Shown here: positions 12,655 to 23,170 of the stretch, piece after piece | Layout of the letters: every line of letters begins with the position of its first letter | Position numbering within the stretch: position 1 is the first letter of the stretch | Origin: Tillus elongatus | Lineage: Eukaryota > Arthropoda > Insecta > Coleoptera > Cleridae | Direction: 5' to 3' | Assembly (NCBI GenBank): GCA_964006375.1 | Contig: OZ023267.1 | Location: 37,769,766-37,833,765 of the forward strand | DNA: 64,000 nt | Translations under genes and position numbers: made by a program | Notes under the pieces: generated by a model | Database searches by the model: none | What the model was told of the DNA's origin: nothing | The model's input: only the letters and a program-made list of their open reading frames with translations

Positions 12655-12755
12655 TGAAATATTCCCCGGAAAAATGAGTCTGATCGGACTGGCCAGCGAA
12701 CTCATCCAAGCTATTAACAGAAGAAATATGGGTTCTCAGTTTCATTAGATATATT
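12655..12755 (+). repeat. TA-core repeat, body fragment
   Basis: The text 'tccccggaaaaatgagtctg' and 'cagcgaactcatccaagcta' match the first body of the TA-core repeat. No core array or termini remain. Confidence 0.5.
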
Positions 12756-12760
12756 AAGTG

Positions 12761-12878
12761 TTGTTGCCCTTACTTAGGAAAACCGTTCCATACTAAATAC
12801 AGATGTAAAAACTTCTTCTCTGTCTTCACAAATGCTAGTTTCTCTCTCTGTAACCGGTTTTGCATTTTACGGCATCGT
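12761..12878 (+). repeat. Palindromic MITE family P, one arm
   Basis: It begins 'ttgttgcccttacttagg', continues 'aaccgttccatactaaat' and 'acagatgt', and reaches 'ctgtaaccgg'. It matches the left arm of the complete copy at 53108-53322. Confidence 0.5.
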
Positions 12879-14896
12879 TAGGCAGAAAAATATTGAATTT
12901 ATTTACACGTACCCATGACGACTCTGGATAAAAATATGTTGCTACCTTAGGGTATTTTGATCAAACAATTCTTTAAAAATAAAATATTGACAGATGGCGT
13001 CTTTAAAGTGTCTATGTCATGTACGTCAATAAAAAACTTCGAATAAAATCAACTCATCTATAATAATGATAACAATAACAACATTTATAGTAACGAAATA
13101 AGTAAATAACAAGAACAGCAGTACAAGCAGGCTCTATATAATGAAAATATTGGCATATGTCAACTTATTACATCATAGCTATTTTTACTATGGGTATATG
13201 TTTGATACATTGAATTAAAAGGGAGAGGTACCAAGAAAATAAAATTTATCCACGCTCATCTAAAACAAGACAGCGGTTATCGTGTATATGCTTTTCATCC
13301 CTAAGGCTTCCAAAAACTCAAGTTTACGATTGTCATTACAACATTGTGATTGCTATGTTGTTATTTACTGTGGGTCTATGTTGAGTATCGCTAATATGTT
13401 TTGCAAAGTAGATTTTGTAGGGTAGTTATTTTTAAATCCAGAAATATGTTTTTTGTATCGCATGTTAAAGCTTCCAGAGGTATAGCCGAACTAGACTGTA
13501 TTAGGCTAAATAAAAAGTAGTCGTAATCTCGTTAAAATCGAAATTTTTAACGCTAGTAATTGAATTTTAAGCTTTTTAAAGTGATTTCTTATAGTAAAGA
13601 AATTTCATAGGATTTAATATTAAAAAATTGAAATGAATTATCGAAAAATTGCGAAATATTTTGAATAAGAAAAAATAGACAAACGTCAAATGTATCCTAG
13701 ACTGAACAAACCAATGAATTTTATGATACGTTGGTTCTCATTAGTACTGGTGATATACTTACTTATTTGTTGCCGAATGTCAGAGCTAATTGGGAAGGAA
13801 ATGCTTGATGCCTATAAAATTTTATATTTTTAAGTGTTAACATTATTACTATTATTATTAATTTATTGGTCAAACTTGTACAGTAAGTCAATAATACAAT
13901 AAGTTTAATATACTTTTGCTGTATTTTTCGATATTATTTAAACAAGTTCATCTAAATACTTGACATTGACATCTCTAAATTCTACAAACTTATAATTCCG
14001 ATACATCAAACCAAACGTTCAAGTGCTTTTTTTGCAAGAACATAATTAGCCTTGGCTAAAACATTTTGTACATTTTTATATTGTTAAAATATCTGGAAAG
14101 TACCTACTACTTATATGATTAAATGTTTAGAAGCTAGAAAACAAGACAAACTTTCTAAATTTCATTACCATAACTCGCTTGCTATGCACAAAATTTTAAA
14201 ATAATAAAGCATCTAAATCCATGAGGATAAATGTTGACATTCTAACAGAAATATCTGTTAACAAATCGAACACAGAGATTGAAGAATAAAATATGTATAG
14301 CTTTGGGAGAAGAGATAACAGCCATGAAAAAATCTGTACTAATGTTTTCGCCATTTTGTTGCGCTTGTTACTGCATCGCTAAAAACCCATTTACTGACAT
14401 AAACAAGGTAGAGCAACAAAGCTTTTATATATATACTTGTTGAAAAAGAGCTGTTTTTCAACAGGAAAATAGCTCCCATAATATGAAGCCGAGCTATAAT
14501 AGGTATTTTTCATTTAAACTTCAATCCGTCGCATTGTGGCGGTAATAGAGATGTTTATTGCAACGTTCATCTTTCCTGATTTTAATTAAGTTGTATAGTC
14601 AGTTGTGAAATAAGAAAATGTTTTAATAAAGATAAAAAATTATCCCAACTATATATAATCCCGACGTTTCATTATCTTTTGCTGTATAACTCTTTCCAAG
14701 GATTGCTTAAACGGGCAAAACAACAAAAATATAAAAAAAATTTGATAACTGATGAAAATTTAACAATTTTTTCCCCTTAAAAAACTTGTAGTAAATTTTC
14801 GCAGCATTGGGATTTTTAAATTTATTTCCCACATGAGCACGAATCAGAAGGTTACAGACCATACCCAATTGACGATTTAATAGGTAATAGGTATGT

Positions 14897-14898
<2 letters not shown>
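12879..14898. other. Unassigned AT-rich DNA
   Basis: About 2 kb without a supported gene. I see no open frame with family resemblance and no clear repeat border. A short ATT-rich tract occurs near 13845-13865. Confidence 0.45.

Positions 14899-14971
<73 letters not shown>
14899..14971. repeat. (TA)n array
   Basis: About 36 units, followed by 'acagtctagact', which does not clearly match a transposon end. Confidence 0.95.
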
Positions 14972-14974
<3 letters not shown>

Positions 14975-15039
14975 TCTAGACTAGCACAAGCCCTTTCAGA
15001 AAAACCCTATATGAAAGTTTACGGTTTTCAAGATATTCC

Positions 15040-15324
15040 CAATTTTATGAAAAAATGTCAAATTTTAAGGTTTTGTACATAGGTACAATCTATGTTAGGT
15101 GCATTATGACATTTACGGATCGCAAAAATTTTGGTCATGGTCTGTCTAAATGACACTCATTCTCGTGTACCCCCATTTACATCTAATGCACCCCAATTAG
15201 TGAATTTTCTTTAAAAAGATCACTAATGTGAAGCTTGAGACTTGAATTCTGAAAAAATTTCTTAAAATGACCGCGAACTGAGCCCCCTACAACATATATC
15301 CGAAGTCAGTTTTAATTTTTATAT

Positions 15325-15385
<61 letters not shown>

Positions 15386-15502
15386 TATGTATGGGGTGAG
15401 GCATTTCTACGGTAAAGCTCAATATATCCCTTACTATACAAGATACAAGAAAAATTGTATACGTTAATTATAGTGTGCCTTGAGCTGCACCTTATAAAAT
15501 TA
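15040..15502. repeat. Tandem duplication, copy 1
   Basis: Copy 1 runs from 'ttttatgaaaaaatgtcaaa' through 'aaggttttgtacatagg' (15067), the palindromic end 'attagtgaattttc', the second body of the TA-core repeat, a TA array at 15329-15382 and 'ttctacggtaaagctcaata' to 'gagctgcaccttataaaat'. Copy 2 repeats it at an offset of about 464 bp. Confidence 0.75.
15329..15382. repeat. (TA)n array in duplication copy 1
   Basis: About 27 units. This is the intact counterpart of the array that is split by the MITE in copy 2. Confidence 0.95.
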
Positions 15503-15802
15503 TATGAAAAAATGAAAACTGTCAAATCTTAAGGTTTTGTACATAGGTACAATCTATGTTAGGTGCATTATGACATTACGGATGGCTTAAATTTTAGTCA
15601 TGATCTGTGTAAATTACATTCATTCTCGTGGACTCCCATTTACATCTAATGCACTCTAATTAGTGAATTTTCTTTAAAAAAATCACTAAAGTGAAGATCA
15701 CGGCTTTTGAATTTTGAAAACATTTCTTCAAATGACCGCGAACTGGGCCCCCTACAACATATATCCCAGGTCAGTTTCAATTTTTATATGTTAATATATA
15801 TA

Positions 15803-15989
15803 CAGGGTACCCAGTGACCTGGAAAACCGGGAAAACCTGGTAAAAGCAGGGATTGTGAAATACCCCCTAAAATGTCAGCGACATGTCAGGGAAATTTGTG
15901 ATTTCGCTCAAATGTTATGGAAATAATTCAGTAGATCTGGAAATTATATATTTGTAAAATTTCGTCACTACCAGATGCATTTTTATTTT

Positions 15990-16072
<83 letters not shown>

Positions 16073-16849
16073 GAATTTTCTCACGTACATAGTTTTCTCA
16101 TACCTAGGAAAATATATCTCATAACAATCCCTTTGGTACCAATATCAATTAAATCCGCCAATGAACGCAGCGTATGCCACATCATGCGCCGATATAAGTA
16201 GCGTCTTCTTTTTCTATCTCAAACATCTCATATGTACATCTCACTTGGAATGTTGCAAAAAATGCAAAATGCGTTTTAGGTATTGGCCGGGTACAGCTGT
16301 GGTGTGAATGTGTTTATTCTTTATGATCATGTTGAAAGTTGCAAAATATTTGGCATTTGTATATGGCGCATGTAAACAGTACCTTTGTTTCATTTTTTTC
16401 AGCGAATTTTGATAAATAAAACTTCCCTTTTAGAGAGGTAACGACTTCCGAATTTGCAAAAAAAGATTTAATGGGCCCATTTCCCAGGCTTATTCAAATT
16501 TATATATACGAACAACATGGTTTGCAAAGTTTCTACGCCACCTAGAGACTTCTTCTTCTTCACTCGAAAATTCTTTCCGGAGGCTAAGTTCGTCGTTCCA
16601 GTCATGAAAGTCAAGTTTTTCCATGAAAAAATTGCAAATTTTCTTCTCGAAAATGCTATATGTTATAAATTTAACGGAGTTAAGCATGTTTATGTTTTTG
16701 ATTATGTAAGTTTTTTGTTAGTAATTTTTATTTATTTTGTTCATAAAAAAGTATTCAGGTAGGTGTTTTTCATTTCGGGTGTAATGAAAACTGTACTTGA
16801 GGGGCCTGGAAATGTCAGGGAATTTGATTTTTGATTTATGCTGGGTAGC

Positions 16850-16852
<3 letters not shown>
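15803..16852. mobile_element. MITE-like element inserted in a TA array
   Basis: The left end reads 'cagggtacccagtgacctgg' and the right end is the near reverse complement 'ctgggtagcctg', both flanked by TA. Inner segments ('aaatgtcagg', 'ggcctggaa') also recur in inverse. There is no transposase. An inner (TA)n array lies at 15993-16072. The length is about 1050 bp. An internal open frame at 16517-16762 shows no family signal. Confidence 0.65.
15993..16072. repeat. (TA)n array inside the MITE
   Basis: About 38 units, ending in 'taatatgaattttc'. Confidence 0.95.

Positions 16853-16853
<1 letters not shown>

Positions 16854-16932
<79 letters not shown>
16854..16932. repeat. (TA)n array, right half of a split array
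   Basis: About 39 units directly after the MITE's right end. By comparison with 15329-15382 it belongs to duplication copy 2. Confidence 0.95.
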
Positions 16933-16935
<3 letters not shown>

Positions 16936-17064
16936 TATGTACGGGGCGACGCATTTCTACGGTAAAGCTCAATATATCCGTTATTATACAATATACAAGA
17001 ACAATTGTATACTTTAATTATAGTGTGCCTTGAGCTGCACCTTGTAAAATTATTTCTACAATCA

Positions 17065-17460
17065 CGGGTGGCCCATAAGTCTTTGGTGATACATTTTTTT
17101 TAATCGAACGCCTTATGGCATATTTTCATTTTCCATGCAAATATAGTGCTTTTTTGTAACAAAAGAAATTCTTTTTAGTAAATTTTCATAAGTTGTTTTT
17201 CATCTGAATAGCTCAATTTACTAACGTTCGTTGGCCATAAAACCAGTTTTTCTTAAGTTTATTGCCGGAAAATTTTTGTATACCTTCAAACAACAAAGTT
17301 ATTTTGGTAAAAATATAGTACATTCTTTCTACTATATCATGTTACACTGGTAACCAAAATTGATCCCTGCTTTCAATAAAAAAGACATATTTGCTGTAAA
17401 AAACATTTTAATGAAAATTCACTGTCATAAAGCACCGGCTGCGTCCAAATTTTTTTCGCT
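17065..17460 (-). repeat. GGACGCAG-terminus repeat, diverged copy
   Basis: The right edge 'aaaattcactgtcataaagc' then 'accggctgcgtcc' is a decayed reverse terminus. The interior resembles 29264-29460. On the left, 'gtggcccataagtctttgg' (17068) is a phrase that recurs at 57121 and, in reverse, at 60642-60665. Confidence 0.45.
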
Positions 17461-17546
17461 GACATGGCCCCTTTTGTATCGAAGGCGATTCCTGTGGGTT
17501 GATATAGATCACTTTGGAAATCAATGGCTTAGACTAAATAGTTTTT

Positions 17547-17559
17547 AAGTCCAAAAAGT
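17547..17559. repeat. Left target duplication of the SINE
   Basis: 'aagtccaaaaagt' here is identical to 17919-17931, which marks the SINE insertion site. Confidence 0.85.
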
Positions 17560-17918
17560 TAAGAACCTCGGTGGTTCAGGGGTAAGAACGTGTACCTCTG
17601 AACCGAAGGGTACTGGGTTCGATCCCAGGGTACTCCTTTCACTTTTTCAGTACAAACTGTAACATTAACATCAACCGAGGCTCTGGCATTGTATTTGAGC
17701 AGGTTGAATGTCTGCACGTTCCGCACTTCGGAGGAGGCGTAAAGCCATCGGTCCCGTGTCAATGCGATGTTGGGTACGTTAAAGATCCCTACCCTCCTTA
17801 CAGAAAGGCAGGGGTTCGGCAAAATTTCCCGGATAGAGAGGTGAAACTGCTCCCTGGCGTCGGTGATTGGCCATAGTCGCGGAAATAGGCCGACGTTAAA
17901 GAAACAAAACACACACAC
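17560..17918 (+). mobile_element. tRNA-derived SINE, full copy
   Basis: About 359 bp lie between perfect 13-bp target duplications. The head contains an RNA polymerase III A-box-like 'tggttcaggggtaag' and a B box 'gggttcgatccc' spaced as in a tRNA gene. The body includes 'ggcgtcggtgattggccata' and the tail is 'aaacaaaacacacacaca'. A second copy lies at 37676-38008 and a truncated relative at 44668. SINEs are copied by a LINE reverse transcriptase in trans. The nearly 80% match between copies (by eye) suggests a fairly recent family. Confidence 0.85.
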
Positions 17919-17931
17919 AAGTCCAAAAAGT

Positions 17932-18890
17932 GAACATTATTGACACTTTTTAATTCCGTTTGATTTTAAAGGAAATAACTTTTTCCTTCAGTTGCATTGA
18001 AATGAAACTCGTAACATAAACATTTAAGATGCGAGTGTAAGCTCTAACAATAGTAAGCTCTCCTCCCTCATGGCAAGCAGTGATTTAGAGATTCCAGATA
18101 AACTGCAGAATAGCAATTCAGACTAGTAAGTTAATATGAATTGTTGGATTTGGGAGGCGACTCCGGAGCATTCAGTGCTTTCCCCTGTAAGTTATAAAGC
18201 CGCTCTTAGTAGATTTGCTTTATAGGATGACTGTGTCACAATTATGCGAAACGTTTCTCCCTGAACGCACGTATAAAAGGGTTTCCCCGACGAAACTTTT
18301 ACAAATCGGCAAACATCATACGACCACTTGACACATAATTAGAAACCGCGCGTTCAAAACACATTTTTATAACAGCTTCGAGCTTAATGATGTAGCTTAA
18401 CGCAAAGAGCAGATCAAAGGGAACGAGAACTCACAGATACCCTTCACTAACTAAGGGGATACATACATCAAGAAACGTTACATGCATACTCCAGAATGCA
18501 TGTAGATTTTTGTGTATATAAATATGCGGTATTCGTAAAGGATTTTTGCTGCTTTCATAATATGGGAAAGTTTTGAAAGGTTTACGCTGTGCTACAAAAT
18601 TGTAACGAGTTTTATAGAGGATTTTTCGACGTCAAAGGAGCAAGTAAATGCTTGCAGTTTGACTGAGTTTGAATACAAGTTATACAAGTTCTTCAGGATG
18701 TTAAAAAACTGCATTGTAGATATCGTATCGGGATTGCCGACAACGTATAAGCTATTTCTAATGCGATTGTGATAAAGGATGGAACATATTTCAACTTAAT
18801 TAATGTATAAAATTAAACCTACCTGAAAATACATATCTGTAAAAGAAACTACAAACAAATTACTATATTTTGTGCTCTTGAAATTATTTA
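17932..18890. other. Complex unassigned DNA
   Basis: This stretch has fewer simple repeats and a more balanced composition (18050-18450) than its surroundings and no match elsewhere in the window. No open reading frame of note. It is a candidate for unique, possibly regulatory, DNA. Confidence 0.4.
18272..18279 (+). promoter_or_regulatory. TATA-box-like site
   Basis: TATAAAAG followed by GG lies in the complex stretch above. The position 30 bp downstream (about 18302) has no strong initiator and no open frame follows within several hundred bases. A chance match in AT-rich DNA is quite possible. Confidence 0.2.
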
Positions 18891-18892
18891 TA

Positions 18893-20898
18893 CAGTGTGT
18901 AAAAGCCAAATGGAATACATTCATTATTTTGGTTACTCTACATTATTATAAAAAATCCTACATCACGTTAAATTTAAATTATAAATTGACAGTTTTCAAC
19001 GTAAAAATGCGATCCCTACCTTCAACCCCCTACGAATGACAGGCTTTACCCTTAATTTTTTAACGAGGACGTATATGCTTGTGATATGTCGTTTAAAAGA
19101 TCTGTTCATTCTCTATTCAAAAATGTTATCGTTTTCAAGTTTATTGCAACAATTAAGACAGAATAAAATAAAATCATGTGGTTACCGAAATTCGCTATAA
19201 AATACTCAAAACTTATTACAATATTGTAATTAGTATACTCAAAACTTATTTCCCGTTTAGGCCTTGAAAATAAGAAAGTAAGCAAAAACGATAGTAATGT
19301 GCTTTTTACATTGTATCCATTAAAAATACATTAATGAGTTTCCGAGGCAATGTTAGTTTGTTTAAAATGCCTAAGAAAAATGTTTTGTAATTATAAGTTG
19401 TCATTTAAGTTGTTAGTGTTATAATTTTAGTTTGAATCTCGTTAACTTTAACTCTGAAAAATGGTTAGATTAACGGAAATGCATAAAATAACAGTTATAC
19501 AAATGATTGGTTACGGAGATAACACCCAAACAAAACATGAAGTACCTCGCCTATTTCATGAGGAATTTCCTGATTTACCGCCTATATCCCAAGAAACAAT
19601 TAGTAAAATAGAGAAGCAGTTTCGCGCGTTTGGTCATGTAAGGCAGATAAAAAAAAGCAGCCAATGCACTGAGTGATGAAATCAAATTAGATGTGATGCT
19701 TGAATTTGTGGAAAACTCACATACATCGGCTAGACAGGCATCCACTACAATTAATGTTTGCCGTGCATCGATAGTTAACATATTAAAAGAAAAGAAAATG
19801 CATCCCTATAAAACGATATCTACTCAGGAGCTCATGGAAGACGATTATGATAGAAGAACTTATTTTTGTGAGCGAATGATGGACATGTTGGATAACAATA
19901 TTATTCAATTAGAAGACGTTATGTTTTCTGATGAGTGCACTTTTTCACTTAACGGTCATGCTAATCGGCAAAATTGTCGCTACTGGGCAACGACAAATCC
20001 TCACTGGATGAGAGAAGAACACACGCAATACCCTCAGAAGGTTAATGTTTGGGCAGGCATTGTTGGAAACCATATCATTGGTCCCTTTTTCATTGAGGGT
20101 AATTTAAATGGCGATAATTATTTGGCACTACTTCAAAGTAATGTCATTCCAACTTTGACAAATGTAGATCCTGATCCAGGAAACCCTCAAGTTCCAGTGA
20201 ATACGATATGTTTTCAGCAGGATGGAGCACCATTACATTACCAACTAAATGTCCGGCAGCACATCGATGGAATATTTCCCAATCGGTGGATAGGGAGGCG
20301 ATAGAATGGCCACCGCGATCACCTGATCTTAACTTATTAGATTTATATTTATGGGGATATGTGAAGAGCATTATGTACAAAACTAAACCTTTTGATTTAA
20401 ATGACTTAAACGAATAACGCTTGCGATTAAGTCGATCACGCCTGCTATGTTAAATAATGTTAGAAGAGAGTTTTATTTAAGATAAGGGTGTTGCCAACAA
20501 GTTCGCGGTGAACATCTACTTCACTGACATTCATAGTTCTTTTTAGTGTTTTACATTTTATTACATTTTGCATTACGTTTTAGTTTTTTGTTATATTGTA
20601 GCGATTTCGGTAACCACATTTTATTTTATTCTATCTTAATTGTTAAAATGAACTTGAAAACGATAACATTTTTGAATAGAGAATGAACAGACCTTTCAAA
20701 CGACATATCACAAGCCTATACTTCCCTTAAAAAAAATGGGGGTTGTACCTGTCATTCGAAGAGGGTTGAAGGTAGGGATCACATTTTCACGTTGAAAAAT
20801 GTCAATTTATAATTTAAATTTGAAGTGTTTTGGGATTTTTTATAAGAATGTACAGTAACCTAAATAATGAACTTATTCCATTTGGCTTTTACACACTG
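18893..20898 (+). mobile_element. Near-complete mariner-like transposon, family M2
   Basis: Terminal inverted repeats of about 300 bp enclose one transposase. The left end is 'cagtgtgtaaaagccaaatg' and the right end its reverse complement, both flanked by TA (18891-18892 and 20899-20900). The inner borders lie near 19195 ('ggttaccgaaatt') and 20610. The repeats differ at a modest number of sites. At 2006 bp this is the most complete DNA transposon in the window, and it is one of the few not bordered by a TA array. Confidence 0.92.
19461..20527 (+). pseudogene. Mariner-like transposase with three small lesions
   Basis: The ATG at 19461 opens MVRLTEMHKITVIQMIGYGD, the N-terminal helix-turn-helix region. 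An extra base in an A8 run (19649-19656) shifts the frame; coding resumes as MLEFVENSHTSARQASTT, the second DNA-binding segment, then MHPYKT. The catalytic domain follows: FSDECTF near 19930, WAGIVGNHIIGPFF near 20053, FQQDGAP near 20215 and PPRSPDLN near 20320. A second shift occurs at 20290-20300 and a third near 20415. The last part reads NNVRREFY and then VRGEHLLH before TGA at 20525-20527. The spacing between second and third aspartates is about 36 residues. Its function would be excision and integration at TA. Confidence 0.88.
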
Positions 20899-20912
20899 TA
20901 TATCAAGAAATT

Positions 20913-21106
20913 AAACTAATACAGATGTAGAAATCTCACAATTGCTTTAATCTCTGTCCTTTCACAGCATCGTCAGACAAGAGAAAATTGACGATTCCGC
21001 AAAAAGACTAAACTGGTTACAGAAAAAATCAAGCAATTTTGAAATCAGAGAAGGAATCTTTACATCTGTATTTTGTATGTAACGGTTTCACAAAGTAAGG
21101 ACAACA
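20913..21106. repeat. Palindromic MITE family P
   Basis: 'aatacagatgtagaaatctc' at 20919 is answered by a near reverse complement at 21054-21072, and the right side continues 'aacggtttcacaaagtaagg'. The outer part of the left arm is missing. No coding capacity. Confidence 0.65.
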
Positions 21107-21255
21107 AAAACTAATGAATTAAATAAAAAATTTCATATGATACAATAATTGAGAAGATTACTTTCACTTCTAAACATCAAACAGTCTGGGATATACATAA
21201 TTAGACCCTCAACGAAAATGCTTCTTTTCCAGGTAATAAAAATTTATTAGTTTCC

Positions 21256-21289
21256 TACGCGTTTCGGCCAACTAAGTAGCCATCTTCAG
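21256..21289 (-). ncRNA. Hammerhead-ribozyme-like core
   Basis: The minus strand reads CUGAAGA, a stem II GGCUA with a pairing strand, GAAA and then a self-pairing ACGCGU followed by A. Position 7 of the CUGAUGA core is A rather than U, and one extra base precedes stem II, so activity is doubtful. Hammerheads are known in Penelope-like elements. Confidence 0.4.
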
Positions 21290-21489
21290 GGGTAAATCTA
21301 GAATCACAATAAAAAAGTCTGTCAGAAAACGTTATCTTCTGGTAGGAAGCTGTGCTGAATGAAGCCCAATGGTACGTATCAAAACAATCAAAACAGAAAA
21401 CGTCAAAGCTAGCACCTAAAGTCAAACAGTAAAACATTTATTCAGGCGTCTACCGTTTAAGCGGTGCCCCCAGTTACAATGCTGCGTAT

Positions 21490-21745
21490 ATCGGAAGAAC
21501 GCGAAGACCATTAAGTGCCAGTGTATTAGAACACTTCAGAAGTAGAAATCAGATGGGATCAGATCACGTCAGTATTTGATTGTCATTTAAGAGAGAGTGG
21601 TGACTGCTTCAACAAAGATACACATGGCAACATTTTACATTCCTTGGTGTAGAACAGTTTATCCTAGAAGAGATTGAGACTTTTAAGCATACCAACTGCT
21701 CCACCGGTGAGGTTTTAAACTCCACAATACAGACATGGTGAACTT
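21490..21745 (+). pseudogene. GIY-YIG endonuclease fragment of a Penelope-like element
   Basis: The plus strand reads AAYIGRTRRPLSASVLEHFR, matching the Y-I-G plus arginine and EH pattern of the nuclease domain, then HLRESGDCFNKDTHGN and EEIETFKHTNCSTGEVLN after frameshifts near 21565 and 21650. In Penelope-like elements this domain follows the reverse transcriptase and nicks the target. Here the frame is broken and the reverse transcriptase is absent. Confidence 0.6.
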
Positions 21746-22517
21746 TTCTTTTTTGGTGCAACCATCTAGTGGACTAGTGCTCCTGAACTTTGTGAAATTT
21801 CACCAAGGTTATTAAGGATATGAAGATGGCTCTTCTAATGCTCCCCCTTCCTTTCCCACTGGTTTTGACTATCTATGATATATTTGCCACCCCTCTCATG
21901 TGGTTTTAGTTCCTTATTTTGCCGTAGTGACAGTTTCTCTCCTTTCATATTTTCATAATGTCTGCCTTGAATGGCCGACCTTTCTTCTGTTTCATGGATT
22001 CAATTTTTAGTTACGTTGAAATCTCAATCGATTTCTCGTAGATTCGTATGCGACGTTGTTGGACATCTGGTACACTAGATGAAACTTCAGTTTGGATAAC
22101 CTTCGTATAGTTTTTACCTTCAATTTTCGAGAATTCAAAAAGTAGGTATGGGAGCCATTTTTTGTTTTATTTTACAAATCAGCATCCCTTAAGGGTTCGC
22201 ATGAAGTTTGTGCTTAACTGTGTGGCCTCCTGTTGAACTTGCTCTCAGCCAGTTGACTCCACACCTTTTCATTTCGCATTAGATTTTTATACTTTGTTAT
22301 TGTTTGATATGTGATACTTTTCGCGGATGCTTTTGTTCTTTTAACTTTTAACTGGATGCTTAACTTTGCTGTAGTTTTAACTTGTTCGACTTTAGATGCT
22401 AGCTTTGACGTTTTTGCTATCGATTGTTTTGATACCATTGTGCTTCATTCACCACAATTGCGTACCAGAAAACAACGTTTGCTGACAGACCTTTTTATTG
22501 TGATTCTAGATTTACTC

Positions 22518-22551
22518 CTGAAGATGGCTACCTAGTTGGCCGAAACGCGTA
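22518..22551 (+). ncRNA. Hammerhead-ribozyme-like core
   Basis: The plus-strand partner of the 21256 motif: CUGAAGA, UGGCUA with GUUGGCC, GAAA, and ACGCGUA. The same deviation (A at the central U) is present, which argues that it is a family trait and not a random change. Confidence 0.4.
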
Positions 22552-22809
22552 TGAAACTAATACATTTTTATTGTTTGGGAAAAAAGCCTTTTCAGTCAGT
22601 GCTCAGATGAGAAGATTCTTTATGTTAAAAATGAAATGTTTCTTTACCGATACTAAAATATAATAATATAAGTATTTACAAATTTATTCGTAAAAAAATA
22701 TAAATATCAGTTATCATAAATAACTAAGCTGTGGGTTCCCATATTTTCAAAATTTTCACGGTTGTTCTAATTTTGAACTTTAGAAAAAGTTAGATTATTT
22801 GGAAGAGGT

Positions 22810-23170
22810 TTTTCTTACCTGTTTTTTTGCCCGTATCATCATCTAAGTCTAAGCGATGTCTCCTTGACGTCGCAATCAATACTCTCTGCCTTCAGTAGCT
22901 TTTTTCATTTCATTGTAGCTTTTGCACTTCATGAATTGGTAGAGCTTTTCCAGAAGTTTTCCTTTTGGTCTACGCCTTCCCTTATTCTAAGTATGTGTCC
23001 ACTAATAGTGTTGTAAAAAAGTTATTACGTCTTAGATGCATCAATATTTTTCAGTAAGCATCCTTCTTCTCATACCTCTACTTTGATTCATCTTCCTTTC
23101 AGTATATTTTTTAATTGTCGTGTTTCTTCATGTCCAAGAGCTTCTTATCTTCTTGTAGCCAGTTTATATA
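22810..23170 (-). pseudogene. Possible LINE C-terminal fragment
   Basis: On the minus strand one frame reads GRRRPKGKLLEKLYQFMKCK then SYNEMKKATEGREY and RRQGDIA after a stop. This resembles the basic C-terminal end (GRPxxR..L....A.DRExW) of insect LINE ORF2 proteins. No reverse transcriptase motif survives, and several stops interrupt it. Confidence 0.35.

Larger units (their letters stand above)
15504..17060. repeat. Tandem duplication, copy 2, split by a MITE
   Basis: 15504-15802 matches the first part of copy 1, and 16932-17060 matches its last part ('ttctacggtaaagctcaata'). The element at 15803-16852 separates them, and a TA array (16854-16932) continues on its right. Removing the element restores the copy 1 order. 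Confidence 0.75.
21225..22580 (+). mobile_element. Penelope-like element remnant with inverted terminal copies
   Basis: The left part (21240-21430) and right part (22340-22560) are reverse complements: 'acgcgtttcggccaactaag' at 21257 against 'ttggccgaaacgcgta' at 22536. Between them lies a fragment of a GIY-YIG endonuclease reading. Inverted flanking copies and a CTGA..GAAA motif at both ends are known traits of Penelope-like elements. Most of the reverse transcriptase is missing. Confidence 0.65.

Noticed and set aside
17559..17918. 119-codon minus-strand frame as a gene
   Set aside because: It spans the SINE exactly in antisense; the homologous SINE copy gives a similar frame at 37753-37983.
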